Assembly: GCF_019048865.1 (NCBI RefSeq)
Contig: NZ_CP077604.1
Location: forward strand, 2,914,001-2,978,000
DNA: 64,000 nucleotides
Origin: Aquihabitans sp. G128
GTDB taxonomy: Bacteria > Actinomycetota > Acidimicrobiia > Acidimicrobiales > Iamiaceae
Direction of reading: 5' to 3'
Shown: piece by piece, positions 44,581 through 53,817 of the stretch
Position numbering within the stretch: position 1 is the first letter of the stretch
How the letters are laid out: every line of letters starts with the position of its first letter
Translations under genes and position numbers: made by a program
The notes under the pieces: model-generated
What the model was told of the DNA's origin: nothing
What the model saw: only the letters and a program-made list of their open reading frames with translations
The model's database searches: none

Positions 44581-45315
44581 TCAGACGCCGGCCACCGCGC
44601 CGCCGTCGACCACGTACTCGGCACCGGTGACGAACGAGGCGTCGTCCGATGCGAGGAACAGCACCACCCGGGCCACCTCGTCGGGTCGCCCGTACCGGGG
44701 GATCGGCCGGTCGACCAGGGCCTCGGGGTCGTGGAAGGCGGCGATCATGTCGGTGTCGATCGGGCCGGGGTGCACCGAGTTCACGCGGATCCCGTCGTGG
44801 CCCAGCTCGATCGCCGCGCTGCGGCTCAGGCCGCGGAGGGCGAACTTCGACATCGAGTAGGCCGACAGCCCGCCCACCCCCTGCAGGCCGGCGATGGACG
44901 AGATGTTCACGATCGACCCGCCGCCGGCGCCGCGCATGGCCGGGGCCACGGCGCGGATGCCGAGGAGCGCACCGATGAGGTTCACGTCGAGCGCGTCCCG
45001 GAACGTCGACAGGTCGGCGTCCTCGATGCGGCCCACCGGCATGATCCCGGCGTTGTTCACCAGGACGGTCGGCGGCCCGAACGCCTCGACCGCAACGGCC
45101 ACCACCGCAGCCCAGGCCGCCTCGTCGCGCACGTCGAGGGCGGCGAAGCGGGCGGCGTCGCCCAACCGGTCGCCCAGCGCGGCCCCGGCGTCGGTGGCCA
45201 CGTCGGCCACCACCACCCGGGCGCCCTCGGCCACGAACGCCTCGGCGGCCGCCACCCCCTGGCCGCCGGCGGCGCCGGTGATGATGGCCACCCGGCCGGC
45301 CAGGCGACCGGTCAC
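44581..45315 (-). CDS. Short-chain dehydrogenase/reductase
   Basis: 244 residues from GTG 45315, overlapping the aldolase stop by 4 bases. Cofactor loop 'IITGAAGGQGVAAAEAF', Asp39-type acid in 'VVVADVATDAG' (NAD preference), 'LVNNAGIM', catalytic Ser in 'IVNISSIAG', Tyr/Lys in 'LSAYSMSKFAL' and 'VNSVHPGPIDTDM'. Complete classical SDR, like 3-alpha/20-beta-hydroxysteroid dehydrogenases. Last gene of the minus-strand arm of the catabolic cluster. Confidence 0.9.
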   Translation of the reverse strand: MTGRLAGRVAIITGAAGGQGVAAAEAFVAEGARVVVADVATDAGAALGDRLGDAARFAALDVRDEAAWAAVVAVAVEAFGPPTVLVNNAGIMPVGRIEDADLSTFRDALDVNLIGALLGIRAVAPAMRGAGGGSIVNISSIAGLQGVGGLSAYSMSKFALRGLSRSAAIELGHDGIRVNSVHPGPIDTDMIAAFHDPEALVDRPIPRYGRPDEVARVVLFLASDDASFVTGAEYVVDGGAVAGV

Positions 45316-46007
45316 CCGAACACCCCGACGAACAGGTCCGGGTCGGAGCGGCGGAGGCGCTCGAGGTTGGCCTCCCACATGTTCGGCAGGAAGTGCTTCT
45401 GGTACGCCGCCCGGCCGTTGCGGACCTCGGCCTCGGGCAGCTCGGTGCCGCCGATGGCCTCGCACTCCAGGTGGTAGCGGGCGGCCTCCTCGAGCATCAC
45501 GGCCTCGATGGTGGCCTGCTCGAGCGACTGCGACGCCACGATGGCGCCGTGGTTCTTCATGAGCACCACCCGCTTGTCGCCCAGGGCGTCGACGACATCG
45601 AGGTGGGGGCGCACGCCGTCGTCGGCGAAGGTGGCCTGGTCCTCGTGGAACAGCACCGAGGCGACGTTGTACATGCCGATCGTGCGGTCGGTGGAGGAGA
45701 ACACCGAGACGTGGTGCGAGTGCAGGTGCACGATCGCCTCGACGTCGGGCCGCCGCTGGTAGATGGCGGCGTGGAAGTTCACCGCCGGCGAGAACGCCAT
45801 CTGCCCCACCCGGGCCTGCAGGTCGAAGCCGAGCTGGACCACCCGCTCCGGCGTGGTCTGGTCGAAGTACTCCAGGCCGGTGACCCAGAAGGCGTCCTCG
45901 CCGTGGGCGCGGGCGCTGACGTGGCCGCCGATGTTGCTGTCGCAGCCCTGGCGGTAGAGGATCCGCCGGGCGGCGGCGATGCGGAACCGGATGTCGGTGA
46001 CGTCCAC
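45312..46007 (-). CDS. Class II aldolase/adducin-family protein
   Basis: 231 residues. 'GCDSNIGGHVSARAHGEDAFWVTG' (in part: NIGGHVSAR) is the N-terminal signature; zinc His residues lie in 'AIVHLHSHHVSVFS', and 'LMKNHGAIVASQSLEQA' holds another His. The family cleaves or decarboxylates small hydroxy-keto acids. It overlaps the SDR downstream and sits 10 bases after the amidohydrolase, so one operon. Substrate unknown. Confidence 0.85.
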   Translation of the reverse strand: MDVTDIRFRIAAARRILYRQGCDSNIGGHVSARAHGEDAFWVTGLEYFDQTTPERVVQLGFDLQARVGQMAFSPAVNFHAAIYQRRPDVEAIVHLHSHHVSVFSSTDRTIGMYNVASVLFHEDQATFADDGVRPHLDVVDALGDKRVVLMKNHGAIVASQSLEQATIEAVMLEEAARYHLECEAIGGTELPEAEVRNGRAAYQKHFLPNMWEANLERLRRSDPDLFVGVFG

Positions 46008-46017
46008 GGGAGCCTCC

Positions 46018-47286
46018 TCAGAACTGGTCGGGGTCGGTCCGGGCCGCCTCGGGCACCGGGTGGTCGAAGAGCTTGGACGCGTTCTCCCACGTGAGCTTGC
46101 GCACGTCCTCGGCCGGGAAGTGGCCGATCTGCTGGTGCAGCAGCTCGTGGGTGTCGGGCCACGTGCCGTCCTGGTGCGGGTAGTCGGTCTCGAGCAGCAC
46201 GTGGTCGATCCCGATCAGGTGGCGCTGCTCCAGCGCCGAGGGGTCGTCGATGGCGCAGAACCAGAAGTTGCGCTGCATCACCTCGCGCGGGGTGAGCTCG
46301 ATCCCCTCCCACGTGCCGTAGACCGACTGGTAGCGGGCGACGTGGTCGAGCCGGTCGAGCAGCCCGGCCACCCAGCCCAGCCCGCCCTCGGACAGGCAGA
46401 TCTTGATGTTCGGGAACCGGACCGGGATCTTGGAGTACAGCCAGTCGACGGCGGCGAACATGGCCCAGCCGAAGAACAGCACCCCGATGGTGTCGGCGGG
46501 CGCGTCCGAGGAGGTGGTGGGCGCGCTCGACGAGGAGCCGACGTGCAGGCAGATCACCGTGCCCGTCTCCTCGCACGCCGCCATGAACGGGTCCCACCAG
46601 CCCGTGTGCAGCGACGGCAGGCCGAGGCGCTCGGGGAGCTCGGGGAAGGTGACGGCCCGGAAGCCGCGGGCGGCGTTGCGGCGGACCTCTTCGGCGGCCA
46701 GCTCGGCGTCGAGGAGCCACGGCACCTGGCACGGGATGATGCGCCCCGGGTGGGTGCCGGCCCACTCCTCCAGGTGCCAGTCGTTCGAGGCCCGCACCAC
46801 GGCCAGGGCCAGGTCCGGGTCGCTCACCCCGAGCTGGTAGCGCTGGCCGGCGAAGCCCGGCAGCGACGAGGGGAAGTTCAGCGAGGCGTAGACCCCGTTG
46901 AGGTCCATGTCGTGCACGCGGGCATCGATGTCCCAGGCGCCGCGACGCATCTCGTCGAAGCGGCTGGGCTCGAAGCTGCGCTCCTCCATGGGCCGGCCGA
47001 CCACGGCGTTCAGGCCGACCTTGTAGTGGCGCTGGCCGTCGTAGAGCCAGTACTCCATGCCCTCGTCGTCGAGCTGCACCTTGGGGGCCAGGTCCGCGTA
47101 ACGGGCGGGCATGCGGCCTTCGAAGAGGTGCGGCGGCTCGACCAGGTGGTCGTCCACCGAGATCAGCGTGAACCGGCGGGGGCGGCGCTCGGGGTCGGGC
47201 AGGAACGTCACCTGCTCGGGCTTGGAGGTGACGAAGAACCCGGGGCGCTTCTCCAGGTCGTCGAAGTCGATCGAGCCGGTGCTCAC
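46018..47286 (-). CDS. Amidohydrolase-2 family metal-dependent hydrolase/decarboxylase
   Basis: 422 residues from GTG 47286 overlapping the cyclase stop. TIM-barrel motifs: 'ISVDDHLVEPPHLFEGRMP' (D-D-H variant of the first metal motif), 'ICLHVGSSSSAPTT', 'PNIKICLSEGGLGWVAGLLDRLDH' (in parts) and 'LLETDYPHQDGTWP'. ACMSD-like enzymes with this layout decarboxylate or hydrolyse aromatic or steroid-derived acids. A paralogue lies at 53810. Confidence 0.85.
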   Translation of the reverse strand: MSTGSIDFDDLEKRPGFFVTSKPEQVTFLPDPERRPRRFTLISVDDHLVEPPHLFEGRMPARYADLAPKVQLDDEGMEYWLYDGQRHYKVGLNAVVGRPMEERSFEPSRFDEMRRGAWDIDARVHDMDLNGVYASLNFPSSLPGFAGQRYQLGVSDPDLALAVVRASNDWHLEEWAGTHPGRIIPCQVPWLLDAELAAEEVRRNAARGFRAVTFPELPERLGLPSLHTGWWDPFMAACEETGTVICLHVGSSSSAPTTSSDAPADTIGVLFFGWAMFAAVDWLYSKIPVRFPNIKICLSEGGLGWVAGLLDRLDHVARYQSVYGTWEGIELTPREVMQRNFWFCAIDDPSALEQRHLIGIDHVLLETDYPHQDGTWPDTHELLHQQIGHFPAEDVRKLTWENASKLFDHPVPEAARTDPDQF

Positions 47287-48257
47287 AGGACGGCCACCGG
47301 GTTCACGGGGCAGCCCGTGCCGCCCGGGATGCGCAGCGGGTTGACCGCCAGCAGGAACGACCAGCGACCCCGCTCCGCGCAGGCGGCGGCGATGGGCCCG
47401 AGGTCGAGGTTGTCGATGAGGTGCAGGCCGATGGCCACGATGCCCACCTGGTGGATGGGGAACGGCCAGCCCGGGATGGTCCGCAGCGGCATGCGGTCGG
47501 AGATGCCGTCGGAGCCGAGGACCGAGATCGAGCGCTCGTGCAGCCAGGGCAGGCACTCCGGGTGGAGCCCGGCCAGCCCGGCGCCGATGGGGTCGAGGTT
47601 GCCGCGGGCGTCGGTGCGGCGGGCGTCGCGCCCGGTGGAGATGACGAGGAAGTCGCCAGCGCCGACGGTGACGCCCTGGTCGGCCTCGGCCTGCTCCAGG
47701 TCGGCGACACCGATGGTGCCGGCCCCGTCGAGGAAGTCGACGCCGCGCGCTCGGGGGATGTCGAGCAGGACGCCGCGGCCCACCAGCCCGTCGGCCAGGG
47801 TCATGACCGTGTTCGCCTGGGCGCCGTCGCTGCGGACCTCGGTGCCGGGTCGACCGCCGAACATCAGGCCGTGCACGAACATGTGGGAGAGGGCGTCGAT
47901 GTGGGTGATGCCCAGCCCGTGCACCTGGGTGCCCACGTAGTCGCCGCAGGCCTCGTAGCCCGGGATGCCGGTGTGGGAGATGGCGTCGCCCGCCGCCAGC
48001 ATGTGGTGGTGGGCGGGGAACGGCGTCTCGGCCGACGGCTGCAGCGGCAGGTCCCGGCCCAGGCTGACCACGGCGCCGTCGACCACCAGGGCGGCGGCGG
48101 CGGCCCGGTGCTCGGCGGTCTGGTGGTTGAGCGCGGCGCGCTCGTCGCCATCGCCCCAGCGGTCCCAGTTCTTGAGCCGCTCGAACAGCGCCTCCATGTC
48201 GGCCGCGGTCGGCTCGTCCAGCACCGCTCCGCTCGCCGGTCGCTCGTTCCCCTGCAC
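47283..48257 (-). CDS. Cyclase/kynurenine formamidase-like hydrolase
   Basis: 324 residues from GTG 48257. The cyclase-family metal motif is 'GTQVHGLGITHIDALSHM' (H-x-x-G-x-T-H-x-D-x-x-x-H). Other signs are 'GVLLDIPRARGVDFL', 'GDFLVISTGRDA' and 'HPECLPWLHERSISVLGSDG'. Family members open amide, lactone or formamide bonds. It is the first gene of the minus-strand operon cyclase-amidohydrolase-aldolase-SDR; the proposed TetR site lies 16 bases upstream. Confidence 0.85.
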   Translation of the reverse strand: MQGNERPASGAVLDEPTAADMEALFERLKNWDRWGDGDERAALNHQTAEHRAAAAALVVDGAVVSLGRDLPLQPSAETPFPAHHHMLAAGDAISHTGIPGYEACGDYVGTQVHGLGITHIDALSHMFVHGLMFGGRPGTEVRSDGAQANTVMTLADGLVGRGVLLDIPRARGVDFLDGAGTIGVADLEQAEADQGVTVGAGDFLVISTGRDARRTDARGNLDPIGAGLAGLHPECLPWLHERSISVLGSDGISDRMPLRTIPGWPFPIHQVGIVAIGLHLIDNLDLGPIAAACAERGRWSFLLAVNPLRIPGGTGCPVNPVAVL

Positions 48258-48272
48258 GTGACGCTCCCCGTC

Positions 48273-48290
48273 TAGGCTTACAAGCGTTAG
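48273..48290 (-). promoter_or_regulatory. Putative TetR operator, copy 1
   Basis: On the minus strand this reads CTAACGCTTGTAAGCCTA, 16 of 18 identical to the site at 55278-55295. It lies between the divergent cyclase and deacylase operons, and its inverted arms (CTAACG/TGTAAG) are imperfect. It is likely the binding site of the TetR protein encoded at 50050. Confidence 0.6.
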
Positions 48291-48342
48291 TTTACGCACG
48301 GATCCGGCGCCCGCCGGGTCGCTCGTCCGACCGGAGGTGCCG

Positions 48343-50013
48343 ATGGCCAGGTTCGCGTTGCGGGGCGCACGGGTGGTCGACGGCACGGGGGCGCCGGCGA
48401 TGGCGGCCACCGTGGTGGTGGCCGACGGGCTCATCGAGTCGGTCGGCGTCGAGCCCGACGGCGACGTCGAGGTGGTCGACCTCGACGGGATGGTGCTGGC
48501 CCCGGGGTTCATCGACCCCCACACCCACTACGACGCCCAGGTCCTGTGGGACGCCGACCTCACGCCGTCGTCCTGGCACGGGGTCACCACCGTGGTGACC
48601 GGCAACTGCGGGTTCGGCATCGCCCCCACCCGGCCCGAGCACCGCGACACCGTCATGCGGGTGCTCGAGAACGTCGAGGGCATGCCGCTCGACGCCCTGG
48701 TCGAGGGCATCCCGTGGACCTTCGAGACCTTCCCCGAGTACCTCCGGGCCCTGGACGCGCTGCCGCTCCAGCTCAACGTGGCGCCGCTGCTCGGCCACAC
48801 GCCGCTGCGCTACTTCGTGATGGGCGACGACGCCACCGAGCGGGCGGCCACCACCGACGAGCTGGCCGCCATGCGGGCGCTGGTGGCCGAGGCCATGGAC
48901 GCCGGCGCCATCGGCTTCTCGTCGTCGCGGTCCACCAGCCACGTCGGCGCCCACGGCCGGCCGGTGCCCAGCCGGGCCGCCACCCTCGACGAGCTCGACG
49001 AGCTGCTCGAGCCGCTGCGCGAGCGCGACGCCGGCTACTTCGAGATCACGTGGGGCCCGGACTTCCACGTCGACGAGGCCGCCGCCGTCGCCAAGCGCAT
49101 CGGCCGGCCCGTCTCGTGGGCGGCGATCATGGCCAACCGCCGCCACCCCGGCGAGGCCGTGCGCACCGCCGAGCGGGTCCGCGAGGCCGGCGGCCGCGTC
49201 CACCCGCAGATCGCCTGCCGGCCGATCGTGGTGCAGGTCGCGCTGAGCGACCCGGCGTCGTTCGCCATGGCCGCCGCCTTCACCGAGGTGCTCGCCCTCC
49301 CCCGGGAGCAGCGAGCTGCGCTCTACGCCGACGCCGCCTGGCGCCGCCGCGCCGAGGCCGACCTCGAGGTCCCCTTCGGCAAGCTGCTGGACGGTGCCGT
49401 GGTCACCGAGAGCACCGTGCACGCCCACCTGGTGGGCGGCCCCACGCTCGGGGAGCTGGCCGCCCAGCAGGGCGTGGCCCCCATCGACGTCATGGTCGAG
49501 CTGTCGCTGGCCGAGCAGCTCGAGACCCGGTTCACCGTGCCCATGGTCAACGACGACGACGACCAGATCGGCGAGCTGCTCGGCGACCCCGCCCTGCTCC
49601 TCGGCCTCTCCGACGCCGGTGCCCACACCAGCCAGCTGTGCGACGCCAACTACGCCACCTGGCTGCTGAGCCACTGGTGCCGGGACCTCGGCGTGCTCAC
49701 CCTCGAGCAGGCGGTGTGGCGCCTCACCGGCCACCCGGCCGAGGTGCTGGGCATCGACCGCCGCGGCCGCATCGAGGCCGGGTTCCACGCCGACCTGGTG
49801 GCGTTCGACCCCGACACGGTGGGCACCGGGCCCGCCCAGCGGGTGCACGACCTGCCCGCCGGCGTCGACCGCCTCGTGGCGCCCAGCCAGGGCATCGTCC
49901 ACACCTGGGTCAACGGCACCGCCATCTGGTCCGACGGCGCTGCAGTCGTCGGCGCCGGCCCCGGCCACCTGTTGCGCGGCGGGGCCACCGCCGACGGCTA
50001 CACCGGTCCCTGA
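48343..50013 (+). CDS. N-acyl-D-amino-acid deacylase-family amidohydrolase
   Basis: 556 residues from ATG 48343, with GGAGG 6-7 bases upstream. The metal motif is 'FIDPHTHYDAQ' (His60, His62), then 'VTGNCGFGIAP' with the Cys that bridges zinc in D-aminoacylases, 'AAIGFSSSRSTSHVG'-like segment and 'LGLSDAGAHTSQL' with the conserved Asp. It would hydrolyse an N-acyl or cyclic amide. Head of the plus-strand operon deacylase-TetR-deacylase-SDR-SDR. Confidence 0.85.
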   Translation: MARFALRGARVVDGTGAPAMAATVVVADGLIESVGVEPDGDVEVVDLDGMVLAPGFIDPHTHYDAQVLWDADLTPSSWHGVTTVVTGNCGFGIAPTRPEHRDTVMRVLENVEGMPLDALVEGIPWTFETFPEYLRALDALPLQLNVAPLLGHTPLRYFVMGDDATERAATTDELAAMRALVAEAMDAGAIGFSSSRSTSHVGAHGRPVPSRAATLDELDELLEPLRERDAGYFEITWGPDFHVDEAAAVAKRIGRPVSWAAIMANRRHPGEAVRTAERVREAGGRVHPQIACRPIVVQVALSDPASFAMAAAFTEVLALPREQRAALYADAAWRRRAEADLEVPFGKLLDGAVVTESTVHAHLVGGPTLGELAAQQGVAPIDVMVELSLAEQLETRFTVPMVNDDDDQIGELLGDPALLLGLSDAGAHTSQLCDANYATWLLSHWCRDLGVLTLEQAVWRLTGHPAEVLGIDRRGRIEAGFHADLVAFDPDTVGTGPAQRVHDLPAGVDRLVAPSQGIVHTWVNGTAIWSDGAAVVGAGPGHLLRGGATADGYTGP

Positions 50014-50049
50014 TGCCCACCGCCACCAACCCCCGACGGGAGCACCCCT

Positions 50050-50703
50050 GTGTCGCGCCGTGACGAGATCCTCGAGGTCGCCAAGGTCCACATCGCCGAG
50101 CGGGGCTACGCCAACAGCTCCATGCGCGACCTCGCCGAGGCCGCCGGCCTGCTGGCCGGGAGCCTGTACTCCCACTTCAAGTCCAAGGCCGAGCTGGTCC
50201 GCGACATCGTCATCCATTTCTACGACGAGCTCCTCCCGGCGCAGGAGGCGGTGATCGCCGCCGGGGGCACCGGGGCCGACCAGTTCGCCGCCATGCTGCG
50301 CGCCGTCCACGCCGTGTGCAGCCGCCACCGCGAGGAGCTCACGATCCTCCACTACGACTGGCACACGCTCTCCCAGCTCGACGAGCTGGCCGACGTCCAC
50401 GCCCAGAGCCTGCGCACGCTCGACCTCTGGAAAGCCGTGATCCAGACCGGCCAGGCCGACGGCTCCATCCGGGCCTCCGTCGACGCCGAGTCGCTGGTGC
50501 GCATCGCCACCAGCTCGATCCACGCCCTGATCGACACCGTCCGCTACACCACGCACCCCCTGCCGGCCGAGCGCAGCGCGGAGAGCGCGGCGCTGCTGCA
50601 GGAGGTCCTGCTCACCGGGATCACCACCACGAGCACCAAGGCGGCGGCCCGCAAGCCGGCGGCGAAGCGCCGCCAGCCCGTGACCGCCACGGGGAGCGAC
50701 TGA
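50050..50703 (+). CDS. TetR family transcriptional regulator
   Basis: 217 residues from GTG 50050. The helix-turn-helix is 'SSMRDLAEAAGLLAGSLYSHFKSKAELV' (seen in parts, about 23-50), a perfect TetR N-terminal domain. The C-terminal ligand domain resembles KstR2/FadR-type TetR_C members. The last 25 residues are Lys/Ala-rich and may add DNA contacts. Its stop overlaps the next start (TGATG). It likely represses both divergent operons and itself through the two near-identical 18-bp sites, with a pathway acyl compound as inducer (inference). Confidence 0.9.
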   Translation: MSRRDEILEVAKVHIAERGYANSSMRDLAEAAGLLAGSLYSHFKSKAELVRDIVIHFYDELLPAQEAVIAAGGTGADQFAAMLRAVHAVCSRHREELTILHYDWHTLSQLDELADVHAQSLRTLDLWKAVIQTGQADGSIRASVDAESLVRIATSSIHALIDTVRYTTHPLPAERSAESAALLQEVLLTGITTTSTKAAARKPAAKRRQPVTATGSD

Positions 50704-52415
50704 TGCACGACCTGTTGATCACCGGAGGGCTCGTGGTCGACGGGACCGGCGTGCCCGGGCGGGTGGCCGACGTCGCCATCGCCGACGGGAAGGTGGTGGG
50801 GATCGGCCGCCACCGCGGCGAGCAGGCCCAGCGCACCATCGACGCCACCGGCCTGGTGGTGGCGCCCGGCATCGTCGACGCCCACACCCACTACGACCCG
50901 CAGGTCACCTGGGACGGGCTGTGCGACACCTCCACGCTGCACGGCGTCACCACCGTCGCCGCCGGCAACTGCGGCTTCGGGGTGGCCCCCTGCCACGCGG
51001 ATGACCGGGAGTACCTGCTCCAGCTGTTCGCCCGAGTCGAGGGCATGGACCTCGACGCGCTCGGCCGCATCGAGGCCGGCTTCGAGACGTTCCCGGAGTT
51101 CCTGCGGAGCCGCGAGGGCCGGCTCGGCGTCAACTTCGGCATGTACGTGGGCCACTCGGCCATCCGCCGCTGGGTCATGGGCGACGCCTCGTTCGAGCGC
51201 GAGGCCACGGCCGACGAGGTGGCCGCCATGGTCCACCTGGTCGACGAGGCCCTGCAGGCCGGCGCGCTGGGCTTCTCGTCGTCGCTGGCGCCCACGCACC
51301 TCGACCTGGCCGACCGCCCGATCCCCAGCCGGCTCGCCTCGCTCGACGAGGTGCGCGCCCTGGCCGACGCCGTGGGCCGCTACGGCCGGGGGTCCATCGC
51401 CTTCGCGCCGGAGAGCGCGGTGGAGGGCATCTCGCCCGAGGACCGCGACCTGCTCATCGAGCTGGCCCGCCGGGGCGGCGTCCCCTCGATCACCCAAGGG
51501 CTCGGCGGCCGGTCGAAGGTCGACGCCCCCACGAAGACCTGGGAGGAGTCGCGCCGGTTCCTCGACCGCTCGGCCGACCTGGGCACGCCGGTGTACTCGC
51601 TGCTCATGACCCGGGCGCTGAACGGGCCCTTCACCGTGGCCGAGGGCACCTCCCGCTACGAGGGCGTGCCGTCGTGGCACCGGCTGATGACCGCGTCGCT
51701 GGACGAGAAGCGGCGCATCCTGGCCGACCCCGCCGAGCGCGAGGCCCTGCGCCACGGCATCGACCACCCCAACCTCGACCCCAGTCAGGGCACCACGCTC
51801 CCGCCGCCGTTCTGGGAGAGCCTGCGGCTGTCCGACACCCGGGTGGCCGAGGACCAGCGCTGGATCGGTCGGGCCATGGCCGACATCGCCGCCGAGCGGC
51901 GGGTCCACCCGGCCGACGCCCTGCTGGACCTGGCGGTGGCCGATGACCTCGAGGCGGTCTTCCACTGGTCGAACGAGACCCCCGCGTGGCGCGAGCTGCT
52001 GCGGGACGTGCAGCGCCACCCGCAGATGATCGTGGGCGTGTCCGACGGCGGCGCCCACCTCGACCGCGACGACGGCCAGGAGTGGTCCACCCACTTCCTG
52101 GCCACGTGGTGGCGCAGCGAGCAGGTGTGGCGCCTCGAGGAGGCCATCCGCCTGATGACCGCCATCCCGGCCTCGATCCTGGGCCTGACGGACCGGGGCG
52201 TCCTGGCCACCGGCCGCGCCGCCGACGTGTTCCTGTTCGACCCCGAGCGCATCGACGTGGGGACGTGCCGGCGCGAGCAGGACCCGGTGCTCGGCGTGCC
52301 CCGGTTCCGCGGCGTGCCGGTCGGCATCAACGCCACCATCGTCAACGGCGAGGTCGTGGTCGAGGACGGCCAGCGCATGGAGGCCCGGCCCGGTCACGTG
52401 GTGCGGCCCTCGTGA
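50703..52415 (+). CDS. N-acyl-D-amino-acid deacylase-family amidohydrolase (second paralogue)
   Basis: 570 residues. 'IVDAHTHYDPQ' (His61, His63), 'AAGNCGFGVAP' with the bridging Cys, 'GALGFSSSLAPTHLDLADRP' and 'IVGVSDGGAHLDRD' with the essential Asp. It is related to, but clearly different from, the gene at 48343, so it probably has a different substrate. Starts inside the TetR stop and overlaps the next gene by 4 bases. Confidence 0.87.
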   Translation: MHDLLITGGLVVDGTGVPGRVADVAIADGKVVGIGRHRGEQAQRTIDATGLVVAPGIVDAHTHYDPQVTWDGLCDTSTLHGVTTVAAGNCGFGVAPCHADDREYLLQLFARVEGMDLDALGRIEAGFETFPEFLRSREGRLGVNFGMYVGHSAIRRWVMGDASFEREATADEVAAMVHLVDEALQAGALGFSSSLAPTHLDLADRPIPSRLASLDEVRALADAVGRYGRGSIAFAPESAVEGISPEDRDLLIELARRGGVPSITQGLGGRSKVDAPTKTWEESRRFLDRSADLGTPVYSLLMTRALNGPFTVAEGTSRYEGVPSWHRLMTASLDEKRRILADPAEREALRHGIDHPNLDPSQGTTLPPPFWESLRLSDTRVAEDQRWIGRAMADIAAERRVHPADALLDLAVADDLEAVFHWSNETPAWRELLRDVQRHPQMIVGVSDGGAHLDRDDGQEWSTHFLATWWRSEQVWRLEEAIRLMTAIPASILGLTDRGVLATGRAADVFLFDPERIDVGTCRREQDPVLGVPRFRGVPVGINATIVNGEVVVEDGQRMEARPGHVVRPS

Positions 52416-53068
52416 GCACGCTCCTGCTCGGCACCGACGCCCAGCCGGTGCGGGACCTGGCCCGCGCCCTGGGCGCCGAGCTGGTGGTGGTGCCCGACGT
52501 CGACGGGGCTCCGGGCCACGACGGCACCGACTGGGCCTGGGCCGACGCGCTGGAGGCGTGGCGCACCGAGGCTGCCGCCGGGCCGGCCACCGGCGCGGTC
52601 GTGGTGGCTGCCTGGACCGGGGACCTCGGAGCGCCCACGCCGCTCGACGACCTCGACCTCGGCGGCTGGGTGGCCCGCCACGAGGTGGCGTTCGGCCGCT
52701 GGTTCGCCGCCCTCGGCGTGGCGGCGGCGCGCTGCGGCGACCACGGCGCGATCGTGGCGGTGGTCGACAAGGCCGCACCGCTCGACTGCGCGGGCCGAGC
52801 GGCCGAGACCGGGGTGGCCGATGCGGTCGAGGCCCTGGCCCGGTCCCTGGCCCGCAGCGAGGGCCCTCGGGGCGTGCGGGTCAACACCGTCACCACCCCC
52901 GTCCGCCTCACCAGCCCTCCGGTGGTGCTCCCGGCGCCGCCGCTCGCCACCTTCCCCGGCACCATCGCCGTGGAGGTCGCCGGCGCGGTCCGCACGCTGC
53001 TCGGGCGGGACGCGGTGGGCATCACCGCCACCACCGTCCACGCCGACAGCGGGAGGACGGGACATTGA
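52412..53068 (+). CDS. SDR-fold protein lacking the cofactor and catalytic motifs
   Basis: 218 residues, GTG 52412. The C-terminal half has the SDR look ('LARSLARSEGPRGVRVNTVTTPV', in parts), but the N-terminus lacks any G-x-x-x-G-x-G loop and there is no Y-x-x-x-K; 'AIVAVVDKAAPLDCAG' stands where the Ser/Tyr would be. It may be a structural partner of the next SDR, with which it overlaps (TTGA, 53065-53068). A non-catalytic subunit is inferred. Confidence 0.65.
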   Translation: MSTLLLGTDAQPVRDLARALGAELVVVPDVDGAPGHDGTDWAWADALEAWRTEAAAGPATGAVVVAAWTGDLGAPTPLDDLDLGGWVARHEVAFGRWFAALGVAAARCGDHGAIVAVVDKAAPLDCAGRAAETGVADAVEALARSLARSEGPRGVRVNTVTTPVRLTSPPVVLPAPPLATFPGTIAVEVAGAVRTLLGRDAVGITATTVHADSGRTGH

Positions 53069-53817
53069 GCCGGGTGGTGCTGGTCACCGGGGCCACCGGC
53101 GGCGTCGGCCGGGGCATCGCCCTGGCCTGCGGCGAGGCCGGCTGGACCGTGTGGATCGCGGCGCGCCGCGAGGCCGAGGGCACCGCAGTGGCCGACGAGG
53201 TCACCGCCCTCGGCGGCCAGGGGCGCTTCGTGCGCTGCGAGGCCGGGGAGCCCGCCTCGGTGCAGGAGGCGGTGGCCACCGTGGTCGCCACCGACGGCGC
53301 CCTGCACGGCGCCGTGCACAACGCCACCAGCGGCCTCTCCCCCCGCCCCGGCTCGGTCGCCGACACCACGCTGGCCGACCTGCGCGACCACGTGGCGGTC
53401 TCGGTGCGCGGCACCTACCTGCTGGCCCGCGAGTCGCTCCCCCACCTCGAGGCCGTCGGCGGCGCGCTGCTCGTGCTCACCAGCGAGGCGGGCTTCGAGG
53501 GCAAGGCCCGCCTGCCCGCCTACGCCGCGGTGAAGGCGGCGCAGCGCGGCCTCGTGCGCGCCCTCGCCCGCGAGTGGGGGCCGAAGGGCGTGCGGGTCAA
53601 CGCCCTCGCCCCGCTGGCCGCCACGCCGGCGGTGGACGAGGCGTTCCGCCGCGACCCCGCCATGTCCGAGCGGGTGCTGGGCCGCAGCCCCATGGGCCGC
53701 CTCGGCGACGCCGCCACCGAGATCGGCCCGGTCGCCCGGTTCCTGCTCGGCCCCGACGCCGCCTTCCTCACCGGCAGCACGCTGCTGGCCGACGGCGGCT
53801 CCTGCTCGATCAGCTGA
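53065..53817 (+). CDS. Short-chain dehydrogenase/reductase
   Basis: 250 residues from TTG 53065 (GGGAGG about 8 bases upstream; a GTG at 53074 is the alternative). 'VLVTGATGGVGRGIALA', 'ARREAEG' (Arg after beta-2, NADP-like), 'AVHNATSG' in place of N-N-A-G, 'LVLTSEAGF' and 'LPAYAAVKAAQRGL' with Tyr and Lys. Complete enzyme. Final gene of the plus-strand operon; its 3' end overlaps the convergent amidohydrolase by 8 bases. Confidence 0.87.
   Translation: MSRVVLVTGATGGVGRGIALACGEAGWTVWIAARREAEGTAVADEVTALGGQGRFVRCEAGEPASVQEAVATVVATDGALHGAVHNATSGLSPRPGSVADTTLADLRDHVAVSVRGTYLLARESLPHLEAVGGALLVLTSEAGFEGKARLPAYAAVKAAQRGLVRALAREWGPKGVRVNALAPLAATPAVDEAFRRDPAMSERVLGRSPMGRLGDAATEIGPVARFLLGPDAAFLTGSTLLADGGSCSIS

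Noticed and set aside
45393..48275. Plus-strand frames opposite the aldolase, amidohydrolase and cyclase genes
   Set aside because: Antisense shadows. The minus-strand genes overlap stop-to-start and carry catalytic motifs.
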